Shown in pieces: positions 1-6,014 of a stretch of 6,618 bases of DNA. The DNA comes from Methylococcaceae bacterium (GTDB lineage Bacteria; Pseudomonadota; Gammaproteobacteria; Methylococcales; Methylomonadaceae). Made by a program: the position numbers and the translations under genes. The stretch covers positions 1-6,618 of the forward strand of contig PMDM01000402.1 of NCBI GenBank assembly GCA_003155565.1, written 5' to 3'. Each line of letters begins with the position of its first letter. The stretch's first letter is position 1. Below the pieces are notes generated by a model, which was not told the origin of the DNA, did not search any database, and was given only the letters and a program-made list of their open reading frames with translations.

Positions 1-1196
1 CCTTCCTGAATCAAATCCAGAAACTGCAAACCACGATTAGTATATTTTTTTGCTATGGATATGACCAGACGCAAATTGGCTTCGATCATTTCCTTTTTGG
101 CACGCCTTGCTTTTGCCTCACCAATCGAAATACGGCGGTTAATGTCTTTTAAGCCGCCAATGGTCAGTCCATAGTGGACTTCAATCTCAGTTAATACTTT
201 CCGAGCCTTACGTAGCTCTTTCTCATACTCTTTCAAAACCGCCGAATACGGATTATTTTTGTCCAAATATTGATCTAGCCAATCCGGGCGAGTTTCATTG
301 TCTGTATAAGCAGCGATAAAATCCAGGCGGGGCATTTTTGCTTTTTTTACAAATATATCATGGATCACCCTTTCCTGTTCGCGAACGGAAGCGACTCCAT
401 CAGGAATAATGGCTGAAAGCTTTTTCAGGTATTGTGGCGCCCATTTTAGCTCTATGAATAAACCCGCAAGTGCTTCAAACGCTTTTTCCGTCTGTTCACT
501 TACATAACCATATTGACTAATTGCAGATGTCGCTTCTTTCAGTTGTTCCCTGAGTTGGTCAATTTTTTCTTTGACTTCATCGAAATTGAGTCCTTTTACA
601 TCTTCTTCCGGGCTAGCTACTTCAGCCACTTCAACCGCCTCTATAGCCGCCGGACTAGCCAATAAATCATCAGGCTCACTTAAGTCAGTAAATCCCGAAA
701 TCATGTCTGATAATCTAATGCCACTCTCTTCTTCAGAAATGGAATCAAATGATTGCAATACATCTTCAACAACTACGCAAGAACGGGAAATGGCTTTAAC
801 AAGCTGTTGATTGCCTTCTTCAATGCGTTTGGCAATCTTTAGCTCATCAGCACGGGTCAATAGCTCGACTGAACCCATTTCGCGCATATACATACGTACT
901 GGATCGGTCGTGCGGCCAAACTCACTATCGACAGAAGCTAAAGCAGCGACCTCTTCTGCATCCTCATCATCGGTTGTAACGGCTGCAGAATCTGTAATCA
1001 GTGAGTCATCATCAGGCGCAGCTTCGTACACCTGGATTCCCATATCATTGATAATGCCAATGAAATCTTCGATTTGCTCTGGATCAGCAATATCACTGGG
1101 CAAGTGATCATTCACTTCGGCATAAGTCAGGTATCCCTGTGCTTTGCCTTTGGCTATCAATTGTCTAAGTTGGGACTGTTGCTGCTCTTGATTCAT
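1..1196 (-). CDS. rpoD: RNA polymerase primary sigma factor sigma70 (RpoD), N-terminal 398 residues, truncated by window edge
   Basis: This gene encodes the housekeeping sigma factor that directs RNA polymerase to -10/-35 promoters. I translated the minus strand from the ATG at 1196-1194 and it stays open to position 1. Region 1.1 (about residues 1-90) contains [13 protein letters not shown] and INDMGIQV, as in E. coli. Region 1.2 (about 95-128) reads [14 protein letters not shown] followed by ELLTR. The non-conserved region spans about 130-350. Region 2 begins near 351 ([20 protein letters not shown], then [18 protein letters not shown]) and the window ends inside the core-binding LIQEG motif. 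Regions 2.3-4.2 lie outside. From memory of E. coli RpoD, LIQEG falls about nine residues earlier here and the long acidic run of the non-conserved region is missing. The Shine-Dalgarno is a modest GUGGAUAA six bases from ATG. It is the last gene of the rpsU-yqeY-dnaG-rpoD operon, 66 bp after dnaG. No frameshift is seen. Confidence 0.97.
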   Translation of the reverse strand, partial: MNQEQQQSQLRQLIAKGKAQGYLTYAEVNDHLPSDIADPEQIEDFIGIINDMGIQVYEAAPDDDSLITDSAAVTTDDEDAEEVAALASVDSEFGRTTDPVRMYMREMGSVELLTRADELKIAKRIEEGNQQLVKAISRSCVVVEDVLQSFDSISEEESGIRLSDMISGFTDLSEPDDLLASPAAIEAVEVAEVASPEEDVKGLNFDEVKEKIDQLREQLKEATSAISQYGYVSEQTEKAFEALAGLFIELKWAPQYLKKLSAIIPDGVASVREQERVIHDIFVKKAKMPRLDFIAAYTDNETRPDWLDQYLDKNNPYSAVLKEYEKELRKARKVLTEIEVHYGLTIGGLKDINRRISIGEAKARRAKKEMIEANLRLVISIAKKYTNRGLQFLDLIQE

Positions 1197-1244
1197 ATTT
1201 TATCCACGCGTTATTTTTTATAACCTGACCGAAATCAACCCAAA

Positions 1245-1273
1245 ATTATACTATAAAGCTTGTTAGATTGCAC
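1245..1273 (-). promoter_or_regulatory. Candidate internal promoter for rpoD
   Basis: On the minus strand there is a perfect TATAAT (1250-1245), 49 bp before the rpoD start codon. At a 17-bp spacing the upstream hexamer is GTGCAA (1273-1268), only 3 of 6 matches to TTGACA, and it lies in the last codons of dnaG. Predicted start of transcription is near 1238, giving a leader of about 40 nt. In E. coli rpoD also has extra promoters within and after dnaG, so an internal promoter fits the locus. The -10 match is direct; function is inferred. Confidence 0.45.
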
Positions 1274-3020
1274 CGCTATGTTTAATAACCAAGAGCTTAC
1301 GCAATAACTCCTTTTCTACCCGGTCTAAGCTTTTGCTCTTCCCTTTTGCCAGCAATCTATCAAGACAGGCTTCCCTGGCTTGGGTAAGCAACCTATCCAA
1401 AGCATCGTTAAATTCATTTTCAACGCCTTCCGCCGCGACACTTTGCCCTGAAGTCAACAGACTCAATGATGCCAGATCTTTAATCACTTTTTCATTCGGA
1501 TGATTTCGATAATGCTCTAACAATACGGCGGTATTGGCCGGTTTTGTTTCTAAAACCACCGCCAGAATATCTCTGAACAATTGAATGCCGGAAAATTCCA
1601 GCCCATCCCAAATAATTTCCTTCTGCTCGACCTTGTTGATGAGTTCTGGATGCTGCACTAACAAGGCGATGATTAACCGTGGCAGCGACGGCAATCTACT
1701 CTCATGCCGTCTATTGCTTGTTGATGTGGCATTAAGTCTAGCCGAATTCCCCGAAACATCCAGCACATTTGTTCGGGTTAATTCGTTCAGCCTGGCAAAC
1801 ATCATATCCCGGAACACCCCCTGGGACAGCTTTTCAAAATAAGGTTTTGCCTTATTTATCAACTGTGAACGGCCTTCCATCTCGTTCAGATTAAGCTCAC
1901 CACTTAAAGTGTCAAAAAAATAATCAGATAAAGGCTGAGATTGCTGTACACGCTCGGTAAAACCCTCAGCGGCTTCCTCACGCACCAGCGAATCGGGGTC
2001 ATGAAGTTGCGGCAGCAGCATGATACGGACTTGCCGACCATCTTTAAGTGTGCTGAAAGCGGGTTCCATTGCCCGCCAAGCGGCTTCGCGTCCGGCCTTA
2101 TCGCCGTCAAAGCAAAACACCAACTCCGATGAAAATCGGAATAATAAATCGAGATGCGCTTGCGATGTCGCAGTCCCTAAGGTGGCTACCGAATAATGAA
2201 TGCCACTTCCCGCCAAGGTAATAACATCCATATAACCTTCGACAATTAGAATCCTTTTTGGTTTTGAATTGTTACGCAGCAATTCGAAAAGGCCATAGAC
2301 TTCTTTGCCTTTTTGAAAGACGAGTGTTTCCGGTGAGTTCAGGTATTTAGGTAAGGAATCATCCAATACCCGCCCTCCAAATCCCACAATCCGGCCACGC
2401 TTATCCCTGATAGGGTACATGACACGCCCACGAAACCGGTCATAAACCTTGCCGTCTTTATTGACCGACATACCTGCTTGAACTAATTGGTTTTGATCAA
2501 AGCGATTCGCTAAGGCTTGCCATTCGTCGGGTGCGTAACCGAGCATAAACGCCTTGGCAAGTTCATCACTAACGCCCCTAGCTTTTAGGTAGTTGACGGC
2601 TTTTTTTCCGGCTTCGTCGGTTCTGAGGGATTTCACATAAAAAGCCGCAACTTGTTCCAAAAGTTGGTAATGGTCGTTGATATTCTCTTTTTTTGGTATC
2701 GTGCTTGGGTGGTCGCTTGCTTCTCTGGGTACGTCAACACCCGCAAAAGTAGCAAGATCTTCGACGGCTTCGACAAAATCCAGATGGCTGAAATCCATCA
2801 GAAAGCCAATGGCATTGCCACTCACGCCGCAACCAAAACAATGAAAAAGCTGCTTGTTCCGGCTTACTGAAAAACTAGGCGTTTTTTCGGTGTGGAAAGG
2901 ACACCGAGCCACAAAATTTGTGCCGGTTTTTTTGAGGGGAACGTGCGAATCAATTAAATCGACAATATCAACCCGTGCCAGGAGATCATCAATAAAATAG
3001 CGGGGGATTCTACCGGACAT
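1263..3020 (-). CDS. dnaG: DNA primase DnaG
   Basis: DnaG synthesises the short RNA primers for leading- and lagging-strand replication, working with the DnaB helicase. At 585 residues it is close to the E. coli length (581). The N-terminal zinc-binding domain has C40, H43, C61 and C64 (ARCPFHTEKTPSF, then HCFGCGVSG). The catalytic core contains YDRFRGRVMYPIRDKRGR (about 192-209), GFGGRVLDD and PKYLNSPET. The TOPRIM metal site is formed by E260 in VEGYMD, D304 and D306 in FDGDKAGR, and the DPDSL segment at 340-344. Residues from about 430 on form the less conserved helical helicase-binding domain. The start MSGRIPRYFI aligns with E. coli MAGRIPR, so it is secure even though the 17-nt gap after the yqeY stop codon shows no clear Shine-Dalgarno (the gap reads ...CCGGCTCTAACG before ATG). 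Translation probably depends on coupling to yqeY. All catalytic residues are present. Confidence 0.98.
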   Translation of the reverse strand: MSGRIPRYFIDDLLARVDIVDLIDSHVPLKKTGTNFVARCPFHTEKTPSFSVSRNKQLFHCFGCGVSGNAIGFLMDFSHLDFVEAVEDLATFAGVDVPREASDHPSTIPKKENINDHYQLLEQVAAFYVKSLRTDEAGKKAVNYLKARGVSDELAKAFMLGYAPDEWQALANRFDQNQLVQAGMSVNKDGKVYDRFRGRVMYPIRDKRGRIVGFGGRVLDDSLPKYLNSPETLVFQKGKEVYGLFELLRNNSKPKRILIVEGYMDVITLAGSGIHYSVATLGTATSQAHLDLLFRFSSELVFCFDGDKAGREAAWRAMEPAFSTLKDGRQVRIMLLPQLHDPDSLVREEAAEGFTERVQQSQPLSDYFFDTLSGELNLNEMEGRSQLINKAKPYFEKLSQGVFRDMMFARLNELTRTNVLDVSGNSARLNATSTSNRRHESRLPSLPRLIIALLVQHPELINKVEQKEIIWDGLEFSGIQLFRDILAVVLETKPANTAVLLEHYRNHPNEKVIKDLASLSLLTSGQSVAAEGVENEFNDALDRLLTQAREACLDRLLAKGKSKSLDRVEKELLRKLLVIKHSGAI

Positions 3021-3037
3021 CGTTAGAGCCGGAATTG

Positions 3038-3490
3038 CTACTGAGACAACGCAGCCTTGATTTTGGCGCTGACGACTGACATATCGGCGCGTCCTTGCAT
3101 TTTTCCTTTGAGCAATGCCATCACTTTGCCCATGTCTTTCACTGATTCAGCACCGGATTCGGCAACGGCGGCACTCACTATGCCGTCAACTTCAGCTTCG
3201 CTAAGTGCTTGTGGCATAAAATCCTGAATCACCAGTATTTCCGCCTCTTCAATGGCGACCAAATCATTCCTGCCAGCATCGGCAAATTGCCGGATGGATT
3301 CACGGCGCTGCTTTAACATCTTGTCAAGCACCAGGATAGTGCGCCCGTCATCCAGCGTTATGCGCTCGTCAACCTCAATCTGCTTGATCGCAGCAAGGAT
3401 TAACCGGATGACTCCCAGCCTGGATTTATTGCCTCCTTTCATGGAGGCTTTCATATCGTCCTTGATACGGTCTGTTAACAAGCCTGACAT
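3038..3490 (-). CDS. yqeY: GatB/YqeY domain protein
   Basis: This is a 150-residue protein of the YqeY family. It resembles the C-terminal tail domain of GatB, the subunit that helps bind tRNA in the tRNA-dependent amidotransferase. Its exact cellular role is not established. Recognition rests on the family-typical N-terminus (RIKDDMKASMKGGNKSRLGV, about 8-27), LILAAIKQIEVDERI (about 30-44), the LDKMLKQRRESIRQF segment with AGR following, and the end with VMALLKGKMQGRADMS. No catalytic motif is visible; it is a small, soluble, mostly helical protein without signal peptide or membrane segment. It sits between rpsU (9 nt upstream) and dnaG (17 nt downstream), a placement common outside the enterics, where rpsU is directly followed by dnaG. 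The 9-nt gap before its ATG has no convincing Shine-Dalgarno, so translational coupling to rpsU is likely (inference). A tRNA-related role would suit an operon devoted to translation, replication and transcription. Confidence 0.9.
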   Translation of the reverse strand: MSGLLTDRIKDDMKASMKGGNKSRLGVIRLILAAIKQIEVDERITLDDGRTILVLDKMLKQRRESIRQFADAGRNDLVAIEEAEILVIQDFMPQALSEAEVDGIVSAAVAESGAESVKDMGKVMALLKGKMQGRADMSVVSAKIKAALSQ

Positions 3491-3499
3491 ATCAGCGAG

Positions 3500-3733
3500 T
3501 TAAAGTACGGGACGACCACGACGTAAGTTTTTGAGTGCATAACGCTCACGCGCCAGCTTCTTCAAATGGCGTTTAACCGCAGCCGCGCCTTTACGTTTAC
3601 GCTCTGAAGTAGGTTTTTCATAGAATTCACGGCGACGAACTTCCGCCAACACACCAGCCTTCTCACATGCGCGTTTGAATCTGCGAATGGCGATATCGAA
3701 GGGTTCGTTTTCTTTAATTTTGACTGACGGCAT
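3500..3733 (-). CDS. rpsU: Small ribosomal subunit protein bS21
   Basis: bS21 is a small, strongly basic protein of the 30S platform, located near the anti-Shine-Dalgarno end of 16S rRNA and needed for efficient initiation. The sequence shows the family hallmarks: [20 protein letters not shown] (about 8-27), then [20 protein letters not shown] and [13 protein letters not shown]. It has 77 residues against 71 in E. coli. The difference lies at the C-terminus, where [12 protein letters not shown] replaces the short ARRTRLY-type end. GGAAAG lies just upstream of the ATG, with GGA five bases away. It is the first gene of the minus-strand operon, read from the promoter at 3813-3840 through a leader of roughly 70 nt. 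I see no terminator after it: yqeY begins 9 nt downstream, so the T1 attenuation seen between rpsU and dnaG in E. coli has no room here. Confidence 0.97.
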   Translation of the reverse strand: MPSVKIKENEPFDIAIRRFKRACEKAGVLAEVRRREFYEKPTSERKRKGAAAVKRHLKKLARERYALKNLRRGRPVL

Positions 3734-3774
3734 AGCTTTCCATTATGTTAATATTTGAACTAAACGATTTTCAA

Positions 3775-3795
3775 GCGCAGCATTTGTGCCTACGC
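3775..3795 (-). promoter_or_regulatory. Hairpin in the rpsU mRNA leader
   Basis: In the minus-strand transcript GCGUAG (3795-3790) can pair with CUGCGC (3780-3775), six continuous pairs including one U-G wobble around a nine-base loop. On the plus-strand transcript the same site has a C-A mismatch, so the fold favours the rpsU mRNA. It is not followed by a U tract, so it is not a terminator. It begins about 10 nt after the predicted transcription start and ends about 40 nt before the rpsU start codon. A leader role in stability or regulation is inference. Confidence 0.35.
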
Positions 3796-3812
3796 AATAA
3801 AAAGAACCATTG

Positions 3813-3840
3813 ATTATAACCCTATCTTTTATTTTTTCAA
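3813..3840 (-). promoter_or_regulatory. Sigma70-type promoter of the rpsU-yqeY-dnaG-rpoD operon
   Basis: On the minus strand TTGAAA (3840-3835, five of six matches to TTGACA) is followed after 16 bp by a perfect TATAAT (3818-3813). The predicted transcription start is near 3806, leaving a leader of about 73 nt before rpsU. The -35 box lies only seven bases upstream of the tsaD start codon, so polymerase here would contact the tsaD leader. No LexA-type operator like the one in front of E. coli rpsU is visible. Confidence 0.75.
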
Positions 3841-3847
3841 AAACTCA

Positions 3848-4852
3848 ATGTATGTTTTAGGGATAGAAACCTCTTGCGATGACACAGGCGTTGCCATTTA
3901 TCATTCCGAACACGGCCTGATTAGCCATTTTCTCTACAGTCAAGTTGCGATGCACAACGAATACGGCGGCGTAGTACCGGAATTGGCATCACGCGACCAT
4001 ATTCGAAAATTAGTTCCGCTAATCAAACAAACGCTACAAGAAAGCCACCTACAAAAAAGCGATATTACCGGTGTTGCATATACCGCAGGCCCAGGCCTGA
4101 TGGGCGCATTGCTGGTCGGCGCAGCCACCGCAAGAAGCCTAGCCTGGGCTTGGCAAATTCCGGCTATCGCGGTACACCACATGGAAGGCCATCTATTAGC
4201 GCCCATGCTGGAAGCTTATCCGCCGCCATTTCCCTTTGTCGCGCTACTCATTTCCGGCGGACATACCTTATTGGTGCAAGTCGAAGGCATTGGTCGCTAT
4301 CAATTATTAGGTGAATCATTGGATGATGCCGCTGGCGAAGCTTTTGATAAAACTGCAAAAATGTTAGGTTTAGGCTATCCAGGCGGGCCGAAATTAGCTG
4401 AACTTGCCGAGCAGGGCAAACCAACCTTCAAATTTCCCCGCCCGATGACAGACAGGCCAGGGCTGGATTTCAGCTTTAGCGGCTTAAAAACCTTCACACT
4501 CAATACTTTTAATCAATCTCATAAAACCGACCAAGACAAAGCCGACATCGCCGCCGCCTTTCAACAAGCAGTTGCCGAAACCCTCAGCATCAAATGCAAA
4601 CGTGCCATCAAACAAACTGGAATTAAACGGCTGGTGGTTGCCGGAGGGGTTAGTGCCAACAAACAAATTCGCGCTTTATTACGCGCTTTGGCCGAACAGG
4701 AAAACAGTGAAATCTATTTCCCAAGACCCGAGTTTTGCACCGATAACGGCGCGATGATTGCCTACGCGGGTTGTCAGCGTTTGCTGAGAGGCGAACAACA
4801 AAGTCTGGAAATATTAGCTAGGCCACGCTGGCCGATTAATGAATTGCTTTAA
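3848..4852 (+). CDS. tsaD: tRNA N6-adenosine threonylcarbamoyltransferase TsaD
   Basis: TsaD, with TsaB and TsaE, transfers the threonylcarbamoyl group from threonylcarbamoyl-AMP to A37 of tRNAs reading ANN codons (t6A synthesis) in the cytoplasm. The 334 residues match the usual length (E. coli 337). Visible family motifs are [12 protein letters not shown] (3-14), [12 protein letters not shown] (40-51), [13 protein letters not shown] (79-91), the metal-binding HHMEGH with H111 and H115, [28 protein letters not shown] and [13 protein letters not shown] with the metal-ligand-type D299. All expected metal ligands are present. The start is fixed by alignment to family N-termini ([11 protein letters not shown] type), although the preceding bases (TTTTTTCAAAAACTCA) contain no Shine-Dalgarno. 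The gene is divergent from rpsU, as in many gammaproteobacteria. Its promoter is not obvious; TATAAC at 3815-3820 is a weak -10 candidate without a good -35. Its TAA stop lies inside the TTAA target duplication of the adjoining MITE. Confidence 0.97.
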   Translation: MYVLGIETSCDDTGVAIYHSEHGLISHFLYSQVAMHNEYGGVVPELASRDHIRKLVPLIKQTLQESHLQKSDITGVAYTAGPGLMGALLVGAATARSLAWAWQIPAIAVHHMEGHLLAPMLEAYPPPFPFVALLISGGHTLLVQVEGIGRYQLLGESLDDAAGEAFDKTAKMLGLGYPGGPKLAELAEQGKPTFKFPRPMTDRPGLDFSFSGLKTFTLNTFNQSHKTDQDKADIAAAFQQAVAETLSIKCKRAIKQTGIKRLVVAGGVSANKQIRALLRALAEQENSEIYFPRPEFCTDNGAMIAYAGCQRLLRGEQQSLEILARPRWPINELL

Positions 4853-4968
4853 GGAAACTCTGAATAAGTTGATTCCGTTCTCATGGTTCGACAAGCTCAC
4901 CACGAACGGAATCAACACGTTACCGTTCGTCCTGAGCTTGTCGAAGGACTTATTCGGAGTTTCCTTAA
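4849..4968. mobile_element. 112-bp MITE-like element with TTAA target duplication
   Basis: The element itself spans 4853-4964. Its ends are 17-bp terminal inverted repeats, GGAAACTCTGAATAAGT at 4853-4869 and the complement of GGAAACTCCGAATAAGT at 4948-4964, 16 of 17 identical (the difference is a G-U pair in RNA). TTAA directly flanks both sides (4849-4852 and 4965-4968), which is the signature of a 4-bp target-site duplication. The IS5 group typically duplicates YTAR, and as I recall the IS5 ends begin GGAAGGTGCGAA and continue with TAAG or CAAG, so these ends look related. There is no transposase gene inside; mobilisation would need an autonomous relative elsewhere. It lies between the convergent tsaD and plsY genes, and its left TTAA contains the tsaD stop codon. 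The interior holds a second, nested inverted repeat. Non-autonomous IS5-type MITE is the best reading; a composite of a repeat palindrome inside another repeat is the alternative. Confidence 0.75.
4868..4947. repeat. Nested inverted repeats inside the MITE (TTCGACAAGCTCA family)
   Basis: Two competing folds are present. Fold A pairs GTTGATTCCGTTC (4868-4880) with GAACGGAATCAAC (4904-4916), 13 perfect pairs. Fold B pairs 4885-4909 with 4923-4947, arms of 25 bases sharing TTCGACAAGCTCA and ACGAACGG, with a 13-base loop. The two folds use overlapping bases (4904-4909) so they exclude each other. The B arms differ only at two dinucleotides: GG and CC in the left arm face GG and CC in the right arm. 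Palindromes carrying TTCGACAAGCTCA are a frequent interspersed repeat in proteobacterial genomes (from memory). The whole structure lies at the 3' ends of two convergent genes, where it could limit read-through or 3'-end decay. It lacks a U tract. Confidence 0.7.
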
Positions 4969-4974
4969 GCAACA

Positions 4975-5000
4975 AAGAGCTGTAAGCTTAGCTTACTCTT
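4975..5000 (-). terminator. Possible terminator hairpin at the plsY stop codon
   Basis: In the minus-strand transcript GUAAGC (4996-4991), loop UAA, GCUUAC (4987-4982) forms six perfect pairs. Allowing a three-base bulge it extends with AAGA (5000-4997) and UCUU (4978-4975). The bases that follow are only moderately U-rich (UGUUGCUU). The loop and stem include the plsY stop codon. It may end plsY transcription, but the tail is weaker than in a canonical intrinsic terminator. Confidence 0.35.
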
Positions 5001-5562
5001 CCCCAGCCAACAACCGCTGAATATTCCCTTTATGCCTAACCAACAAAAACACCATCATCACTGCAGCCGCACTGACGATAATCTTATCACCCAAAATAAA
5101 CCAAGCGTAAATTGGTGATAAAACCGAAGCAGTCAAAGCAGAAAGCGATGAAATCTTGCGAAGTTTGTACACCAGAAGCCAAGTGCCGATAACGGCAAAG
5201 CCCAAAACCCAAGAAAATCCCAGCAAAACACCCAGCGAAGTGGCAACGCCTTTGCCCCCTTTAAAACCAAAAAATACCGGATAAAGATGCCCGAGGAAGG
5301 CGGCAATCCCGATTAATGCCTGCAATAAAGACGACATACCCAAAGAATTGGTCAGAAAAACGGGCAAAAAGCCTTTCAATAAATCGCCTAATAATGTGAT
5401 GCCAGCGGCTTTCTTGCCGCCAATCCGCATCACATTAGTCGCACCCGGATTGCCTGAGCCTTGCTCACGGGGATCTGCCAAGCCCATCATGCGGCAGGTA
5501 ATAATCGCACATGACACCGACCCTAATAGATAAGCCGCAGGTATCAACAACCATTCAAACAT
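4993..5562 (-). CDS. plsY: Acyl-phosphate:glycerol-3-phosphate acyltransferase PlsY
   Basis: PlsY is an inner-membrane enzyme that moves an acyl group from acyl-phosphate (made by PlsX) to glycerol-3-phosphate, giving lysophosphatidic acid, the first step of phospholipid synthesis. With this start it has 189 residues. The three family motifs are present: GSGNPGATNVMR (35-46), GHLYPVFFGFKGGKGVA (91-107) and RHKGNIQRL (176-184). Hydrophobic segments at about 2-22, 53-72, 79-98, 108-133 and 139-175 fit a multi-pass membrane protein. I chose ATG at 5562-5560 (MFEWLLIPAAYLLGSVS) over the longer ATG at 5625. GAAGGTG precedes it with AAGG seven bases away, the family N-terminus aligns here, and the 21 extra residues are unlike PlsY and have no ribosome-binding site. 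It converges on tsaD, with the MITE between them, and diverges from folB. Confidence 0.95.
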   Translation of the reverse strand: MFEWLLIPAAYLLGSVSCAIITCRMMGLADPREQGSGNPGATNVMRIGGKKAAGITLLGDLLKGFLPVFLTNSLGMSSLLQALIGIAAFLGHLYPVFFGFKGGKGVATSLGVLLGFSWVLGFAVIGTWLLVYKLRKISSLSALTASVLSPIYAWFILGDKIIVSAAAVMMVFLLVRHKGNIQRLLAGEE

Positions 5563-5567
5563 TAACG

Positions 5568-5574
5568 CACCTTC
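5568..5574 (-). promoter_or_regulatory. Ribosome-binding site deciding the plsY start
   Basis: GAAGGTG on the minus strand places AAGG seven bases before the ATG at 5562. No comparable signal precedes the upstream ATG at 5625, so this site supports the shorter 189-residue PlsY. Confidence 0.6.
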
Positions 5575-5586
5575 ATCATCCAAAAC

Positions 5587-5615
5587 TTGTAAGACCGCAG
5601 TATATCCAGGATACT
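5587..5615. promoter_or_regulatory. Divergent plsY / folB promoter region
   Basis: The 97 bp between the plsY and folB starts must serve both directions. On the plus strand TTGTAA (5587-5592) and GATACT (5610-5615) are separated by 17 bp, each four of six matches to consensus; start near 5622. On the minus strand TATACT (5604-5599) is a five-of-six -10 for plsY, but its -35 at standard spacing is poor. The candidates overlap, so the two genes may compete for polymerase. A short palindrome TATCC-A-GGATA (5603-5613) lies in the middle. All of this is consensus matching by eye. Confidence 0.3.
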
Positions 5616-5659
5616 TAACGACCATTATTTAAAGCGGCACATCATAACCGGAAATTGCT

Positions 5660-6013
5660 ATGGACATTATATTTTTAGGCGGCCTCCAAATCGAAGCCAT
5701 TATTGGTATTTACGACTGGGAAAGACAGACCAAACAAACCATCATATTGGATATAGAGATGGCTTATGACATCCAAAAAGCCGCAGAAACTGATGATATA
5801 CAACACACTCTGGATTACAAGGCGGTATCTAAATGCATTATCGCCTTCGTAGAAGCCAGCAGTTTTTTTCTGGTAGAAAAACTGACTGTAGAAATAGCCA
5901 ATTTAATCCGTAATGAATTCAATGTGCCTTGGGTAAAAATCACCCTGAACAAAAAAGGCGCGATCCGTGGTGCCAGCGATGTCGGAATCGTCATCGAACG
6001 AGGCGAAAAATAA
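5660..6013 (+). CDS. folB: Dihydroneopterin aldolase FolB
   Basis: FolB cleaves 7,8-dihydroneopterin to 6-hydroxymethyl-7,8-dihydropterin and glycolaldehyde in folate synthesis, as a cytoplasmic oligomer (octamer in the family). At 117 residues it has the usual length. Motifs: MDIIFLGGLQIEAIIGIYDWER (1-22) with GIYDWE at the substrate pocket, FDIEM-type strand DIEMAYD (31-37), LDYKAVSK with Y53, LVEKLTVEIA (71-80) with E73 for pterin anchoring, and ITLNKKGAIRGASDVGIVIER (94-114) with the catalytic-type lysine K98. It is clearly similar to E. coli FolB over its full length. GGAAA precedes the ATG with GGA seven bases away. folK follows after a single base, so the two are co-translated, and the product of FolB is the substrate of FolK. 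The related epimerase FolX is a less likely alternative given the folK linkage. Confidence 0.94.
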   Translation: MDIIFLGGLQIEAIIGIYDWERQTKQTIILDIEMAYDIQKAAETDDIQHTLDYKAVSKCIIAFVEASSFFLVEKLTVEIANLIRNEFNVPWVKITLNKKGAIRGASDVGIVIERGEK

Positions 6014-6014
6014 C

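Noticed and set aside
571..1107. Plus-strand open frames opposite rpoD
   Set aside because: Ser/Thr-rich, low-complexity translations antisense to a continuous RpoD frame; shadows of the real gene.
1200..1208. DnaA-box-like TTATCCACG overlapping the rpoD ribosome-binding site
   Set aside because: Eight of nine bases match TTATCCACA, but it is a single site that also serves as the weak Shine-Dalgarno (GTGGATAA), with no cluster of boxes or AT-rich unwinding region; chance is likely.
1210..1224. Short palindrome GTTATTTTTTATAAC before rpoD
   Set aside because: Only five A/T-rich pairs around a homopolymer loop; too weak for a terminator or a confident operator.
1585..2870. Plus-strand and alternative-frame open frames across dnaG
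   Set aside because: Short, without recognisable motifs or ribosome-binding sites, and fully covered by intact DnaG.
3734..3847. LexA operator in front of rpsU, as in E. coli
   Set aside because: No CTGT-N8-ACAG-like sequence is present in the intergenic region.
5563..5625. Longer plsY start at 5625 (210 residues)
   Set aside because: The extra 21 residues do not fit PlsY N-termini, have no ribosome-binding site, and would consume most of the divergent promoter region; the start at 5562 has AAGG at good spacing.
5967..6014. Longer folK start at 5967 overlapping folB
   Set aside because: It would add 16 polar residues ahead of the conserved YISIGSN strand and overlap folB by 47 bp; ATG 6015 directly after the folB stop is the natural coupled start.
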